The notes under the pieces: generated by a model | Databases searched by the model: none | The model's input: the letters and a program-made list of their open reading frames with translations, nothing else | What the model was told of the DNA's origin: nothing | Shown: positions 1 to 10,946 of the stretch, piece by piece | Position numbering within the stretch: position 1 is the stretch's first letter | How the letters are laid out: every line of letters starts with the position of its first letter | Program-made: the position numbers and the translations under genes | Assembly: GCA_019925095.2 (NCBI GenBank) | Contig: CM034403.1 | Span: 7,941,690 to 8,005,689, forward strand | Direction of reading: 5' to 3' | From: Dendrolimus kikuchii | Lineage: Eukaryota > Arthropoda > Insecta > Lepidoptera > Lasiocampidae | Length of the DNA stretch: 64,000 bases

Positions 1-90
1 CAAGCCACCTTGGACAAGCATGGTGGATATACTGTCCATTCCCCAGTAGTGGGAGGCCCGAGCCCAGCAGTAAGGCGTTTATGAGGTGTC
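1..90 (+). mobile_element. 3' part of a tRNA-derived (Metulj-like) SINE, cut by window edge
   Basis: The stretch contains the GCCCGAGCCCAGCAG block and the 'ccttggacaagc.tggtgg' block seen near the 3' end of the complete copy at 50820-51115. The 5' tRNA-like head would lie left of the window. It sits downstream (in gene sense, intronic) of the last visible DDX46 exon. Confidence 0.75.
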
Positions 91-407
91 ATTATATATT
101 TATATAAATACCAGTACCTAACAATCAGTTCAGTATACTTAACCAACTTCCAAAATGTCATCACTTTTTCACATTTTACATGATTTTGCTGCAGGTGCAA
201 ACAAACACTTATTTAAATTAACATGATACATTGAAACCAATTTTTAACTAGAATGGTATTGTACTTACTAAAGAATCAACTATTATACATAATTTAATTA
301 TAAATGTTGAAGCAGAAGGGTTAAATATTGATTTACATAGACTAACTATTTTCTAAGTTAGCAACTACAATTCCCAAATATATATATATGTATTTAAAAG
401 CACTTAC

Positions 408-1644
408 TTGCTGCACCTCCTGCATATATGCATCCAGGGGGTCTATATCGTCTTCAGATTCTTCTTTCTCCTCTTTCATTTCTTCCACTGGAGGTTTCTC
501 TTTGGCTTCACCATCTTCACCTAAAAACAATATGAAAATTGTTTAGTAAACAGTTTTTTAAATCTATGTAAATAACTATTAATAATTAATTAAGTATGAT
601 TTACTATATTTACATAGCTGCTCTATTTTTTTATGTTGCAGCAGAATATTGTATGTGGTAGGGTATTTGCCAGTCTGGATGGCTACCACCCCTGGTCTAG
701 AGCATGCCGTCATAACTACCTTGGATTTTGTTCCGGCATTAGTAGTCAGGTTCCAGTCCCATCTACAAGTGCGGCAGCACATTAGTATTACCTTTTTATT
801 GGAAATGTTCATAGACAATGGTAACCACTTTCCATCACAGTTAGGCCGTCAGCCTGTCTGCTGTACTCCAACAATAAAAAAAAATATTAGTATATGTATA
901 CACAAACAAACAAAAAATCACACATTTGTATAGATAAATATGCATATGGCTGAAAATCAAAAGTAGAGTGAGTGATATTTAAGACATCACCTTCATCACC
1001 GGAATCATCTTCCAAAGACCACTTCTTGGTGGCAGGCACTTGTATATTGGTTACAATGCTGCCCTTTTGTACTTCCTTCTTAGCAGATTCTAGCTCCTTG
1101 CGCTTACGCTCAGCACGCCAACGCTCGATACGATCACGACGTTTCTGCATTTCTGCTTCAAGACGGCTTTGCTCTTCTTCCTAATATCACAAAATTAATC
1201 AAATTTATTAAATTAAAAACTAGTCATTAATAAATTCATGGTTTGTCACTGTTTAAGATACCTGCATTCCATTCTAATAACAAGACATTTAAATCCTGGA
1301 AAACAAAGTCTATGAAACAGATATCACGTGACAAACAGTACATTATCATTACTGATTGTGTAACCTATAAAATGATTTGGACAAGTGTACACAATTAGTT
1401 TCCTGGGTGCGGTATAGATATAGACACATTTATTTATTATTTGAGATATAAAATTAACTTTGGTGATTATAAAAAAAAAAATAACCACGAAGGCTAAGGC
1501 TTTCACTTCACACCCACCTTAGCCTTCTAACCTATATTAAAAAAGTTTGGATCTGTTCATAATATATAAATGTGCCGTATAACTATACCCCACCCAGTTT
1601 CCTTGACATAAGGATAGTTCTAGGACCATCAGTGATTTTTAGAG

Positions 1645-1709
<65 letters not shown>

Positions 1710-2096
1710 TACCTGCATTCCATTCTAATAACAAGACATTTAAATCCTGGAAAACAAAGTCTATGAAACAGATATCACGTGACAAACAGTACATCATCAT
1801 TACTGATTGTGTAACCTATAAAATGATTTGGACAAGTGTACACAATTAGTTTCCTGGGTGCGGTATAGATACAGACACATTTATTTATTATTTGAGATAT
1901 AAAATTAACTTTGGGTGATTATAAAAAAAAAAATAACCACGAAGGCTAAGGCTTTCACTTCACACCCACCTTAGCCTTCTAACCTATATTAAAAAAGTTT
2001 GGATCTGTTCATAATATATAAATGTGCCGTATAACTATACCCCACCCAGTTTCCTTGACATAAGGATAGTTCTAGGACCATCAGTGATTTTTAGAG

Positions 2097-2182
<86 letters not shown>

Positions 2183-5100
2183 TTGTTATTTCCATAATTA
2201 CATTTGTGTAATAAATACTTTTTTCTATAAAATTTTGTGCAGACCGCGATGGTCATTTCATTTCTTAAAACGGACCCCGAGTGAAACTAATTGGTGACCC
2301 CTGGTTTAGTGGATCATACTTAACTAGGACAAATTTCACAATTATTGTTTAATTCGATGTACAGATTTGATGACAATTATACCTTCACTATCAACACCTG
2401 GTCTTTGTAACAATATGCATATTAGGTCAGAAAAACTACCAAGTTGTGCCTGCTCCCCAGTCAGCATTTAAACCCATGTCATTTGAAACATAAGTCTGAA
2501 AGGTGCATGCTTAACATGGAATGTTTATGAACTGATATTACGACAGTAAGGGGCAGCCCTTTGTTCCATCAGGTTTGAATTTATTCCCTTGATTCCTTTT
2601 TGAAAAACTTAATGACATAAGTGTAAAGGGGTGGGGTATAGTTATGAGACACCTTATTTATTATGAACAGATCCAAACTTTTTTAATATAAGTTAGGAAG
2701 CCAAGGCCGGAGCTCCCGCCTGTCTCATATCTAAACCACACCCATGTAAAGCAATAAACTCACCTTATCAACAGTACCAGGGTCATATTCACCAGATTCA
2801 GTTTTGACAATCTTCTCTTTTGATTTGGACCTCTCTTTCTCTTTATCTGGTGATTTCTTTCGGGATGACTTACTGCTAGTCCCATTGCGCTTGTCATCTC
2901 TCTTATCACTGTAATATAAGAAATATAAGTTATAACAAGTGTAGTTAAAATCCTAGGATCCTATTTGCAGTTTATTGTCAAACCACTATTAATTACTTTT
3001 TTTTTTGCCAGGCTTCCTGTCGTTGTTCAAGACAAGGTTTTCTTTTCTTTTTATTTTCATATCTCTTTATTTCTGTACTAAAAAAGCTTACAATTGTTCT
3101 ACTACTATTACTTCTACTATTCTGTTCCTACGCTATAATTTATATACATATCAGATAAAGGTTGGCGAAGATGTAAAGGTGTTTATCCTGTATAAACACC
3201 TTGGAAATGGTTGGTTTTGGTTGGATATGGTTGGGATATTTCTAGTGTATTGGAAGTTGGTTAGAAGTGTTGGATTGGTTAGGAATGTGTTGGGGTATCA
3301 TAAATATAAAACTTATATTGTTTATGCTTATATATTTTTATATTTAAATATATACTGTTACTATATTACATATGTTTACTTATATATTGTGTATACAAAA
3401 TAAAGCCAGGTTATCCAAAAGTTTAATTCCATTACATAATTTCCAATTATATATTTCTATGTATTCACATTGCCTCTCCTGGACCATCATCACTTTCACG
3501 ACATATCCGATCCAGTGGTGCTGGTCCAGGAGAGATGATCGACAACATAGTTTATATTTACAAGTTTGTTTATAATCTTATATATCTATACATATACCAA
3601 AATTGTTTACATATTTATTAATTTGGTTTTATTTAACTTACTTATTTACTGTTTAGTTACATGTTATTAATGATTTATACCAGGTTCCTATTTGCTCCAA
3701 CGGAGGACCAGTGGCACCAGATGGTATCTATTGACCATTGGCCACCATTAGCAGGGAGAGCATGGCACCTGGAGAAAGGTTCCCAGCTGCCACAATCTAG
3801 CAATATTCTGTATTAGCACAATTTCTCACCCTCTGAACTGGCCCTACTAGCTGTAAAAGCCTAAAAGCCTTCTAAAGTTCTGGTTGACATGGCCAGTAAA
3901 AGAAATTAGCAGCCGACTATACTCTAAAATTATTATGCTAACAGTAAAATAAATTAATATGTTTTTATATTGCTTAGGATACAATCAAGTGCTAATCCTA
4001 CTAATATTATAAATGCGAAAGTTTGTAAGAATGTATGTTTGTTACTTTTTCACACAAAAACTACTAAATGGATTTTGATGAAACTTTACAATAATATAGC
4101 CTACACATCAGAACAACACATGGCTATACTTTATAAAGAAAATTATAGTGTGAATTATCCAAAATATAATGTTTTTCCATTACCATGTGGGTGAAACTGC
4201 AGACGGCAGCTAGTATACTATAAAAAAAACTGTTGATCGAGAATATTTTTTTATTGGTATAGTTTGTGGGGTGGGGTATAGTTATATGGCACATTTATAA
4301 ATTATGAACAGATCTGAACTTTTGTCTAAACTTTTGCAGAGAGTGTCATCAGATTAACAGAAATTAAGTTTAGGGGTATACATACGCCTTATATATAGAA
4401 ACTAGACCTGTTATTTGGGCTAGGAAACATGTTTTTAGGTTGCACCAACAAGTTTTGAATGATTATTGGGAAAAACGAAAATATGTTATATAAACAAGGT
4501 TATGTCACTTTTTTTGTAAGTACACCTGATATAGAATAGAATAGAATATTCTTTATTGCACACAAGAAAATAATACACATGAGTTAACAATCATATATAA
4601 ACACTAAAACTGTTTTTTAATTTAATAAATAAGTTTCGAATTAGTTATTATAATTTTAAAGTTCATAATAATAAATCACAGTCAGTACTGTCACTTTTTT
4701 TTACTTTACTACAATAATAGGCATAAGAAAGAAAACAAAATGTTAACAATTCGATATGTCAATAATATTGATTTATAAATCCAAAAATAATTTTTTTTTG
4801 GTTATATATTGCGAGTTTGAATTAGTAGTATGTTTGTAAACAATTTATTTTTATTAAAAAAAAATCAATGTATAATTTGCTATATTCTATTTGCTACCTT
4901 TTTTATTCCATTTCTCTTTTAGTTATATGAATGTACTTTGTTTTGTTATGGATTTTTTGATGACTTGCGCTGTTTCGGTTGTATTGATTATTTTTACGTT
5001 GACTGGCTTTCTCACTGGACATCGATTGTATTGCTTAACTTTGGATTTCGGTGAAATCCACGATCTGAATTTTTGGGTGTGATATAGATAAATGGGAGGT

Positions 5101-6181
5101 AAATCAATGGTGATTTGATTTAGGGATATCCTTAGATACAGTTTATTTATAGCCACTAAGGTTTTGAGGGGTGATCGAAAGTTGAGACCAGTGCCATAAA
5201 CAGTGAGTTGGTTGGGTTGGGTTAGTGTTTAGACCAAAGTGCACGAGCCGAGCGAGTGTGCCGCAGTAGCGGCCGGCGAGTGCCAGAACCGACTGATCAC
5301 CATTTATTTATTGATAGCTATTTAAATGGTGGTTACAAATTGATTGTGCCATGTCACATGCCAGTCTGCGTTTTTAGACTGTATTAAATGTTTTTTACAT
5401 TGACCACTACCTTTTTTCTGCATTTTTTGTCTTTAGACATAAGAAATAACTACACTGTTTTGAAAAAAATTAGTAGTTATGCTTACAAAAAAAATCATAT
5501 CTCAAAAACTACACGTCTCCTAGACATGGGGGTTGCAGAAGGGAGAAGTACTCCTCCCCCTGCCCCCTCCGCCCCACTACTACTTAAAATTCAGTGACTA
5601 CTATTGTAAACTTTAACCATAAAGGTGCCATATATCTATACCGTACCCAGTTTGTGTTAACCACACTAAATGAAATATCAATATTATTTACCTTTTTCTA
5701 TCCCTGTCTCTGTCTCTTTCTCTATCGCGGCTACGATCTCGATCTCTTTTAGATTCCCTTTCTCTTTCCCTGCTGCGGCTGCGCTTCCTTTTAGAGGATT
5801 TCGAAGTTCTATCTCTGCTCCTCGATCTAGATCGTCTTCGTTTACGTTCTGGAGTTGGCGAACGTGTGTGCGAACGCCTACGATCTCTATCCCGATCCCT
5901 ATCGCGATCACGTCTGCTGAAAACATAACATTTATTTTGTTTATTTTAATCACCAGAGTTTTAACTTATGTGCAATTCAAATAAGAATCGACTTGAGTAA
6001 ATGATTTAATAGTCTTAATGTGCTGCATAATTTACTGATGCAAAGGTTTTACCAACAAGGTAAAATGCAAATGTAAGACAGACATGTCTGTGATTCTGAT
6101 TGCCTATGAAAGACACCTATTATATAGATGTTAAATTATTGCAACATGTTAAATATAACCAACTTACCCACTTCGAACCAT
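408..6181 (-). CDS. DDX46: DDX46/Prp5 ATP-dependent RNA helicase, N-terminal exons only
   Basis: Five coding exons read on the minus strand: 6181-6168, 5916-5692, 2908-2764, 1180-991 and 520-408. All have GT donors and AG acceptors, and the joins keep one frame for 229 codons. Exon 1 is only 14 nt (MVRSG). Exon 2 encodes an Arg/Ser/Asp-rich RS-like region (about residues 5-80). Exon 4 carries a charged helix (RRDRIERWRAERKRKE) and KKWSLEDDSGDEG. Exon 5 is acidic and ends with DPLDAYMQEVQQ. These blocks match the N-terminal half of DDX46, the U2 snRNP-associated DEAD-box helicase (yeast Prp5) that remodels U2 for branch-site binding. The helicase core would lie beyond position 1. Introns 2 and 3 are full of repeats. 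Exon borders are firm; gene identity is an inference from family motifs. Confidence 0.88.
652..885 (-). repeat. Dispersed repeat family A, short form (diverged)
   Basis: Reverse-complement copy of the repeat also seen at 13300-13536, 37726-38022, 39195-39737 and 60630-60864. Shared blocks are the TTTTATTG start, GACGGCC, 'atggacattt', CCAGGGGTGGTAGCCATCCAG and a final CTACCAC. It lies in a DDX46 intron and is the most diverged of the recognisable full-length copies. The class is unclear: a SINE or the 3' end of a non-LTR element. Confidence 0.75.
1402..1605. mobile_element. Short MITE with about 40-bp inverted ends (family B)
   Basis: The left end reads TGGGTGCGGTATAGATATAG followed by A/T-rich ACACATTTATTTATTAT. 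The right end, reverse-complemented, reads TGGGTGGGGTATAGTTATAC followed by GGCACATTTATATATTAT. A possible short target repeat TTTCC flanks both sides. The copy is repeated at about 1853-2056 by the tandem duplication. Related ends occur at 2629-2744 and 4269-5650. Confidence 0.65.
1853..2056. mobile_element. Second MITE B copy, made by the local tandem duplication
   Basis: Same structure as 1402-1605, offset by 451 bp. It arose with the larger duplication and was not inserted separately, because the flanking sequence is duplicated too. Confidence 0.65.
2181..2303 (-). mobile_element. Possible hAT-type transposon end
   Basis: Read on the minus strand, the segment starts CAGGGGTCACCAA (2303-2291), which resembles hAT-superfamily termini, and runs into the TA microsatellite. 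No matching second end is visible, so this is a fragment at best. Confidence 0.3.
2629..2744. mobile_element. Very short MITE B relative
   Basis: It opens with GGGTGGGGTATAGTTATGAG and closes with ATATCTAAACCACACCC, an inverted partner of the opening. Its left 80 bp is the reverse complement of 1966-2056. It lies 20 bp from the donor of DDX46 exon 3 (exon end 2764). Confidence 0.55.
3000..3420. other. Intronic low-complexity region
   Basis: Part of the long DDX46 intron (2909-5691). It contains a TTGG-rich stretch (about 3200-3300) and AT-rich sequence. An open frame of 132 codons runs through it but is low complexity with no domain, so I do not call a gene. From 3420 to 3995 I see nothing recognisable. 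Confidence 0.5.
3996..4213 (+). mobile_element. Non-autonomous Helitron (Lep1-like), 218 bp
   Basis: Starts TCCTACTAATATTATAAATG after an A (3995) and ends CTAG before a T (4214), which are Helitron end rules with insertion between A and T. The start sequence is the one found on short lepidopteran Helitrons. The internal ACTACTAAATGGATTTTGATG block is also typical of the group. No coding capacity. It lies in a DDX46 intron. Confidence 0.8.
4269..5650. mobile_element. 1.38-kb non-coding DNA element with MITE B ends
   Basis: The left end GGGGTGGGGTATAGTTATAT and right end (reverse-complemented CTGGGTACGGTATAGATATA) match the ends of the short elements at 1402 and 2629. Both sides are flanked by TTTGTG (4263-4268, 5651-5656), a candidate target duplication. 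The interior (about 4364-5600) has a diverged second copy at 14485-15985. No transposase frame is present. It ends 41 bp from the donor side of DDX46 exon 2. Confidence 0.7.
4533..4598 (-). mobile_element. 66-bp insertion of a LINE 3' end
   Basis: The block (AGAATAGAATAGAATATTCT followed by TTATTGCACAC and on to CAATCAT) is missing from the sister element copy near 15000, where CACCTGATATATAAACAC is continuous. The same block sits at 31835-31905 as part of a longer fragment. Read on the minus strand it is an AATAAAG signal plus a (TATTC)n-like tail, as on many lepidopteran LINE 3' ends. Confidence 0.75.
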
Positions 6182-6524
6182 ATTTAATAATTGTTTGTGT
6201 AAATTATTTGATAGATTAGCTTAGGATAAAACGTAAATTAAGCCAGAGTTGAAACCTGCAAACTGCAACACGCGTCTATTTTGGCATTTTTGACACATCT
6301 AGACCACAGGCACAGAGTCTCCAGATTGTATTTATGAAACTTCCCCATTATCTGCCAGACTTTATAGCTTTGTTATTTTTAACTGGCTTAAAGGCCTAGT
6401 TGCCAAACCATAAATATAAAAAAATGTTATTTTTAACGGACTTCAAAAAAATTAGAAGACTTAATTCTTCGTGTAAATTAAAATTAACTGAACATCAAAA
6501 TGGACATTTTTTAAAGTGTTTTAA
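6182..6524. other. DDX46 upstream region
   Basis: The start of the intergenic space between DDX46 (minus) and LSM3 (plus). It must hold the DDX46 5' UTR and promoter. I see no clear TATA box or other assigned site. Confidence 0.4.
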
Positions 6525-6655
6525 TAATCGCCAGACAACCACACAGATTGTAATTTATATCACTAAATTAAACAAGTTATACTTGTGTTATAAGTAATAT
6601 ACAACGCACTACTCTAGCGCCGATCCCAGACACCCAGACCATAGTAAATAATGCA
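6525..6655 (-). mobile_element. Fragment of tRNA-derived SINE (family C)
   Basis: It shares 'aagttatacttgtgttat.agtaatatacaac.cactactct' and GCCGATCCCAGA with the SINE copies at 23755-23992 and 47100-47305. The tRNA-like head (Pol III A and B boxes) is absent here. Confidence 0.6.
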
Positions 6656-7189
6656 GATGTATTAATATCATTACAATAGTTATATACAGACATGTTTGGC
6701 CTTAACATTTATTCGCAATTTCATGTTAAGTCGAATATTATGTGACATTTTGAGTAAGGCTAGGGAGAAAAAACACTGCCCCAGCTTCCCCAGCGCTAAA
6801 ATTTTCGTCTGCACAATTCTTGCCCAAGAAATTCTTGTCCCCCAAAAGTTTCATACTGACATTCAATGTTGCCAACCACGCAGGACCTGATGCGCCATTT
6901 TCAGTGAAAGTAGCCTAAAGGTCGCAGATTTTTAACCAACTTTAAAAAGAGGACATTCTTTATTCATCGTGTTAATATATTTTTTTGTACTTTTATATAT
7001 ATTCAGCCATAAATGTTTGAATCGGTTTACGGTTTTTGCGGTTTTAGGGATACTTACATAACTTAATAGTGTGAAATAAAAAGTAACAAAAAAGAATCCG
7101 ACTTCAACAGCAACTGAAGAACAAAAAATAAATATTTCGAAGTCAATACTAAATAAAATATCAAAAAATGTTTTTTATTAATATAACAG

Positions 7190-7362
7190 ATCTTAGGGTG
7201 GCAATAATTTTTGACGAACTGCATTTCTGCTCTGCATTTGTTACACAGAGTTTCCCGATAGGAAAACCTAAAACTTTGGGCTTTAGACAAGGCTGAATGA
7301 ACAACTTCTTTTGCCCGCCATATTATGTCTGGGGATATGTCTCCGTCACCTGTGCCATCCAT
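7190..7362 (-). CDS. Small open frame, unrecognised (doubtful gene)
   Basis: A frame from 7362 opens MDGTGDGDISPDIIWRAKEV and includes LCNKCRAEMQ. Its first 58 codons have less biased composition than the AT-rich shadows nearby, and the Cys pair (CNKC) could be half of a zinc-binding motif. After about 7190 the frame becomes low complexity. I recognise no family and see no second exon. It may be a transposon remnant or chance. Confidence 0.2.
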
Positions 7363-7369
7363 ACACGAG

Positions 7370-9242
7370 CTAAGAGTTAAGACGTCGCATAATAAGTACA
7401 GTTGAAGAAATGTAAACGAATTTGATTAGTAGTGTGCTTAAAACTGAGTTGCGGAAACGTATGCGTCTCTGTATACGCAATAAAGGAAGCTAATTTGAGA
7501 ACATATTGTAAAATAACTTAAATAAAACTTGATTCCAATTTGTTTGTTTTATTTTCCTAAATTATATTTATAATCTCATTCTGCGATTTTAGTGCCTGGT
7601 CCCTGTGTTATGGCATTTTTTCTTCAATTATGTAACTTATGGCAGTTTTTTTTTACCTTGTTGGATAGGTAATGTGTAAATGTGTTTTAAATAATTTGAA
7701 GACTAAAATCACTATTATTTTTGGAGAAAACATACATTTTTCTAGAGAGTTTTATAAATATTCTGATTTATATTTTATAATACAGCCTGTTCTTTATGTG
7801 TGCATACAGATTATTATGTTTTTATCATTTTTAATAGGAACCGTAATGTAAACCCTTTAAAACTGCTAACGAAATTAGAATCTGAGCGTTTCGTTTTTTT
7901 TATGAATTTTTTAAAGAACAAAACTGGTTTTTCTAGAAAAAATAATAAAAATTCCATTATTACGAATATCATTGACTTTTGTATAATATAATAAGGGGTC
8001 AAAATTATGGCAAAGGACCTCTCCTATGATCTTTTAAAAGGATTCGGTCTAAATACCAGTAACCCTGTATATTGTACTTACTACATAGTTTGGGAACAAT
8101 TTCGTTGTTTTTGTTACACACACCTTGAATTACTTGTACTGTACATATTAATATGTAATTTCAAACGGTTTTCTTTGTTAAAAAATAGGAAGACACAAAA
8201 AATATGTAAATTATTATCATGATGAATGGAAAGAAATACCAGCATTTAAAAACAATCGAAACTAATGTTTTAATGTTGAGCAGGCTTTCCCTGTCAGACC
8301 AGCATATTTGCTTTTGTAATATAATAATACCTGAGTAGGCTCGATGTCTGCTGTTGGCTAGAGATTAACAATTGTGAACACAATGCTAGGATCATGTGTT
8401 TAAGTACCACATGAGACAACCAGTTCCAGTCTAGTCAAGATATAATAGGCAGACTAAACAACTTCAGAACTGCCAAATAATTTTATTAGCAACTAACCCC
8501 ACTTGATCAGTACGGTAGGATATCTACACGTATTATCCCCATTCTAATATAATTATAATTATCATACATATTAAAATATATTTATTAAAATATAAATTCG
8601 AACGTAACCCTGTTTGTTACGTTTGAACAGAATAATTAAATTTGGCTTTGATATATCCGGCTTGAGGATGAAATAGATTTCATTTGAGAAAAATATTTTT
8701 TTTCTACAGCATCTTGAAGTCGATGGCAACTAAAATAATAAACATTCTTATTTACATTGCTACAACAAAATAGTAAAATATCTATAGTAAATTTTGTGTC
8801 AACAAGTTAATAAATAAATAAGACGATATATATTGTTTTTTATTTTTAAGCGATATTTTAATATTTAGGCTACTTTAAGCTACAGAAGCTAAATTTCGGC
8901 TACATTATGGTTCTGTCACTTGTGTTATTCTGAAAAATGGCGTCATCAGACCCTGACTTGTTGGCAACACTGCTTGGCATTTATGCCAATTCAGCCAATT
9001 GCCATTTGAGTTGAAGTCATATAATTTAAAAAAAATGTTGGTTTGAAATTGTTTCAGCTATACATCTATACATACATATACATACATACATCACAGATAA
9101 CCTAAAAAAAATAAGAATTATAATGGGGTTATGATCACAAAACAAATTAAAAGTAAATAAAGAACTCTTCGTAACAGAATAATTTCCGCAGAGATATTTA
9201 CTTTACTAGATTTGTATTGGTCGGCTCTAGTGAAAGTAAATC
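7370..9242. other. Intergenic, no assigned features
   Basis: AT-rich sequence between DDX46 and LSM3. There is an ACATACAT-type simple repeat near 9060-9090. The last 200 bp before 9243 should include the LSM3 promoter and 5' UTR. Small open frames at 7800-8222 are low complexity and not supported. Confidence 0.4.
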
Positions 9243-10901
9243 ATGGCTGATGATGGAGAGAATGTAAGTTTGCCCAGTTTCCATTATTTGTTTATTTATT
9301 AAAGTTTACTCGCTACTGATAGTAAAGCTGTAAATTGTATTTATACCCTAGAATGTGCATGACAATAATTTTATTAAAGTTACTAAAAGTTGGAATGTAA
9401 CAAAATCGGTTTATCATAGGTTGCAGTAATGACGGTTAAAGAGCCACTGGATCTCATCAGATTGAGTCTAGATGAGAGGATATACGTAAAAATGCGAAAT
9501 GAACGTGAACTAAGGGGAAAACTTCATGTAAGTTATAATTTAAAAATACTTCTATATTACAGTAAGCACCAGATTATATACTGATTGTCTCGTATCCAAT
9601 TACATATTTGGATAGATATTAAACATTTCTACAGCATAACATGTTCGTACAATTAGTACATAATTTATTTGAGATTAAGATATCCAATACCAGACCCATT
9701 CCTAAAAATCAAATTTCATCCAAATATTATGATATTAGATTATCAGAACAATTTATTATCATTATAATTGTACTGTGGAACTCTGACTTTTCTGGATTAC
9801 ATGTCTACATAATATCTAATTTTGTTTGAATAATAATCGGGAGTACAGTACAGGAGTCTTTTATTAATTAAAGTGGTCACAACGATAGACACCAACTCCA
9901 AGAGCAAATGATATGATCATGCAAACATTCAGTCTCTGTGATTACATTAGATCTATGTGTGGGTCCATTTGCAACCATTCAGTGCAACATAGACATCCTA
10001 TGTTTGATTACTGCAATAACTTACTTTCCATTATTTACTATTATTTACTGGATTTGATTCTAGAGTTGTCCATTGTATATTATCCATAAGTTCCATAACA
10101 CAAGTTTAAGATAGTGTGGGTTGGTCTACCAATTATTATTATTGTTCATAATTGGCCGTCTCTAAAAGTAATGTTTTAGGCAACTTTTCAAAACGAAGAA
10201 AGAAAAAATGTTATAAAAAACAACATCTATAATCATTGTTTCCAGTTAACCAAAATTATGGCACTATCTATAAGTAAACTACACTAAACATACAACTATT
10301 TGACATAAAAAATAATTGGTACTATCTAAACTAATTAATAGTTATATTTATGTAACTATTGATACATAGATATACAGTTTACATTATGAGTGTCTTTTAT
10401 GTGAAGCAGTTGTGTGACAATATAGTTTACGTAGATAAGTGTCTATTATGGGGTGTGTAAGCAGTATAATCTTATATGTGGGGCTTACACTGAAAAAGTG
10501 TACATTCGTAAGTATAAAATTAAATCAACCAAAAACGAGACATACACAAATGTACAATGTAAAAGTTTTTTACACTAGCTATAATAGCAGCTCTAATTTG
10601 TTGTTCTTCTGATAGACATGTTTTTGACATAAATAGTCATCTCTACCATCCTCCATAGCAACAATATTGTAGAGTTAGCAGTAAACATTATTAACATTTA
10701 ATTCTAATTTTATCCTAACAGGCCTATGATCAGCATCTGAATATGGTCTTAGGAGATGCAGAGGAAACCATAACAACAGTTGAGATTGATGAAGAAACAT
10801 ATGAGGAAGTGTACAGAACAACAAAAAGGAACATTCCTATGTTATTTGTGAGAGGTGATGGTGTTATTCTTGTATCACCACCTGTGCGAGTTGGTCTATA
10901 G
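9243..10901 (+). CDS. LSM3: LSM3, U6 snRNA-associated Sm-like protein
   Basis: Three exons: 9243-9263, 9420-9527 and 10722-10901. The joined frame is 309 nt, 102 aa plus stop, the same length as I recall for human LSM3. The protein starts MADDGEN and has the Sm1 motif region ([20 protein letters not shown], residues about 13-32), then [20 protein letters not shown], and the Sm2 region [22 protein letters not shown]3 is a subunit of the nuclear Lsm2-8 ring that binds the U6 snRNA 3' end and of the cytoplasmic Lsm1-7 ring in mRNA decay. The start is the first ATG of a short exon with the conserved MADD opening. Introns are 156 bp and 1194 bp, without recognisable transposons. Confidence 0.97.
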
Positions 10902-10915
10902 GTTAAGGTATATTT

Positions 10916-10921
10916 AATAAA
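10916..10921 (+). terminator. LSM3 polyadenylation signal AATAAA
   Basis: An AATAAA lies 15 nt after the LSM3 stop codon, so the LSM3 3' UTR must be very short. On the other strand an AATAAA overlaps the UTP14 stop codon (about 10949-10944), so the two signals lie within roughly 35 bp. Confidence 0.7.
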
Positions 10922-10946
10922 AATGCATACTAAGCTCAAAATTTGT

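Larger units (their letters stand above)
1257..2180. repeat. Tandem duplication, about 451-bp unit, each ending in a TA microsatellite
   Basis: 1257-1707 and 1708-2180 are near-identical: each starts GATACCTGCATTCC and ends with a TA run (1646-1707 and 2098-2180). Only a few single-base differences are visible outside the TA runs. The duplication is inside the DDX46 intron between exons 3 and 4. Because each unit ends in TA and the second begins right after the first TA tract, slippage or unequal exchange through the microsatellite is a plausible origin. Confidence 0.93.

Noticed and set aside
1572..2256. Proteins with long Tyr-Ile repeats
   Set aside because: These frames are translations of the TA microsatellites and have no other content.
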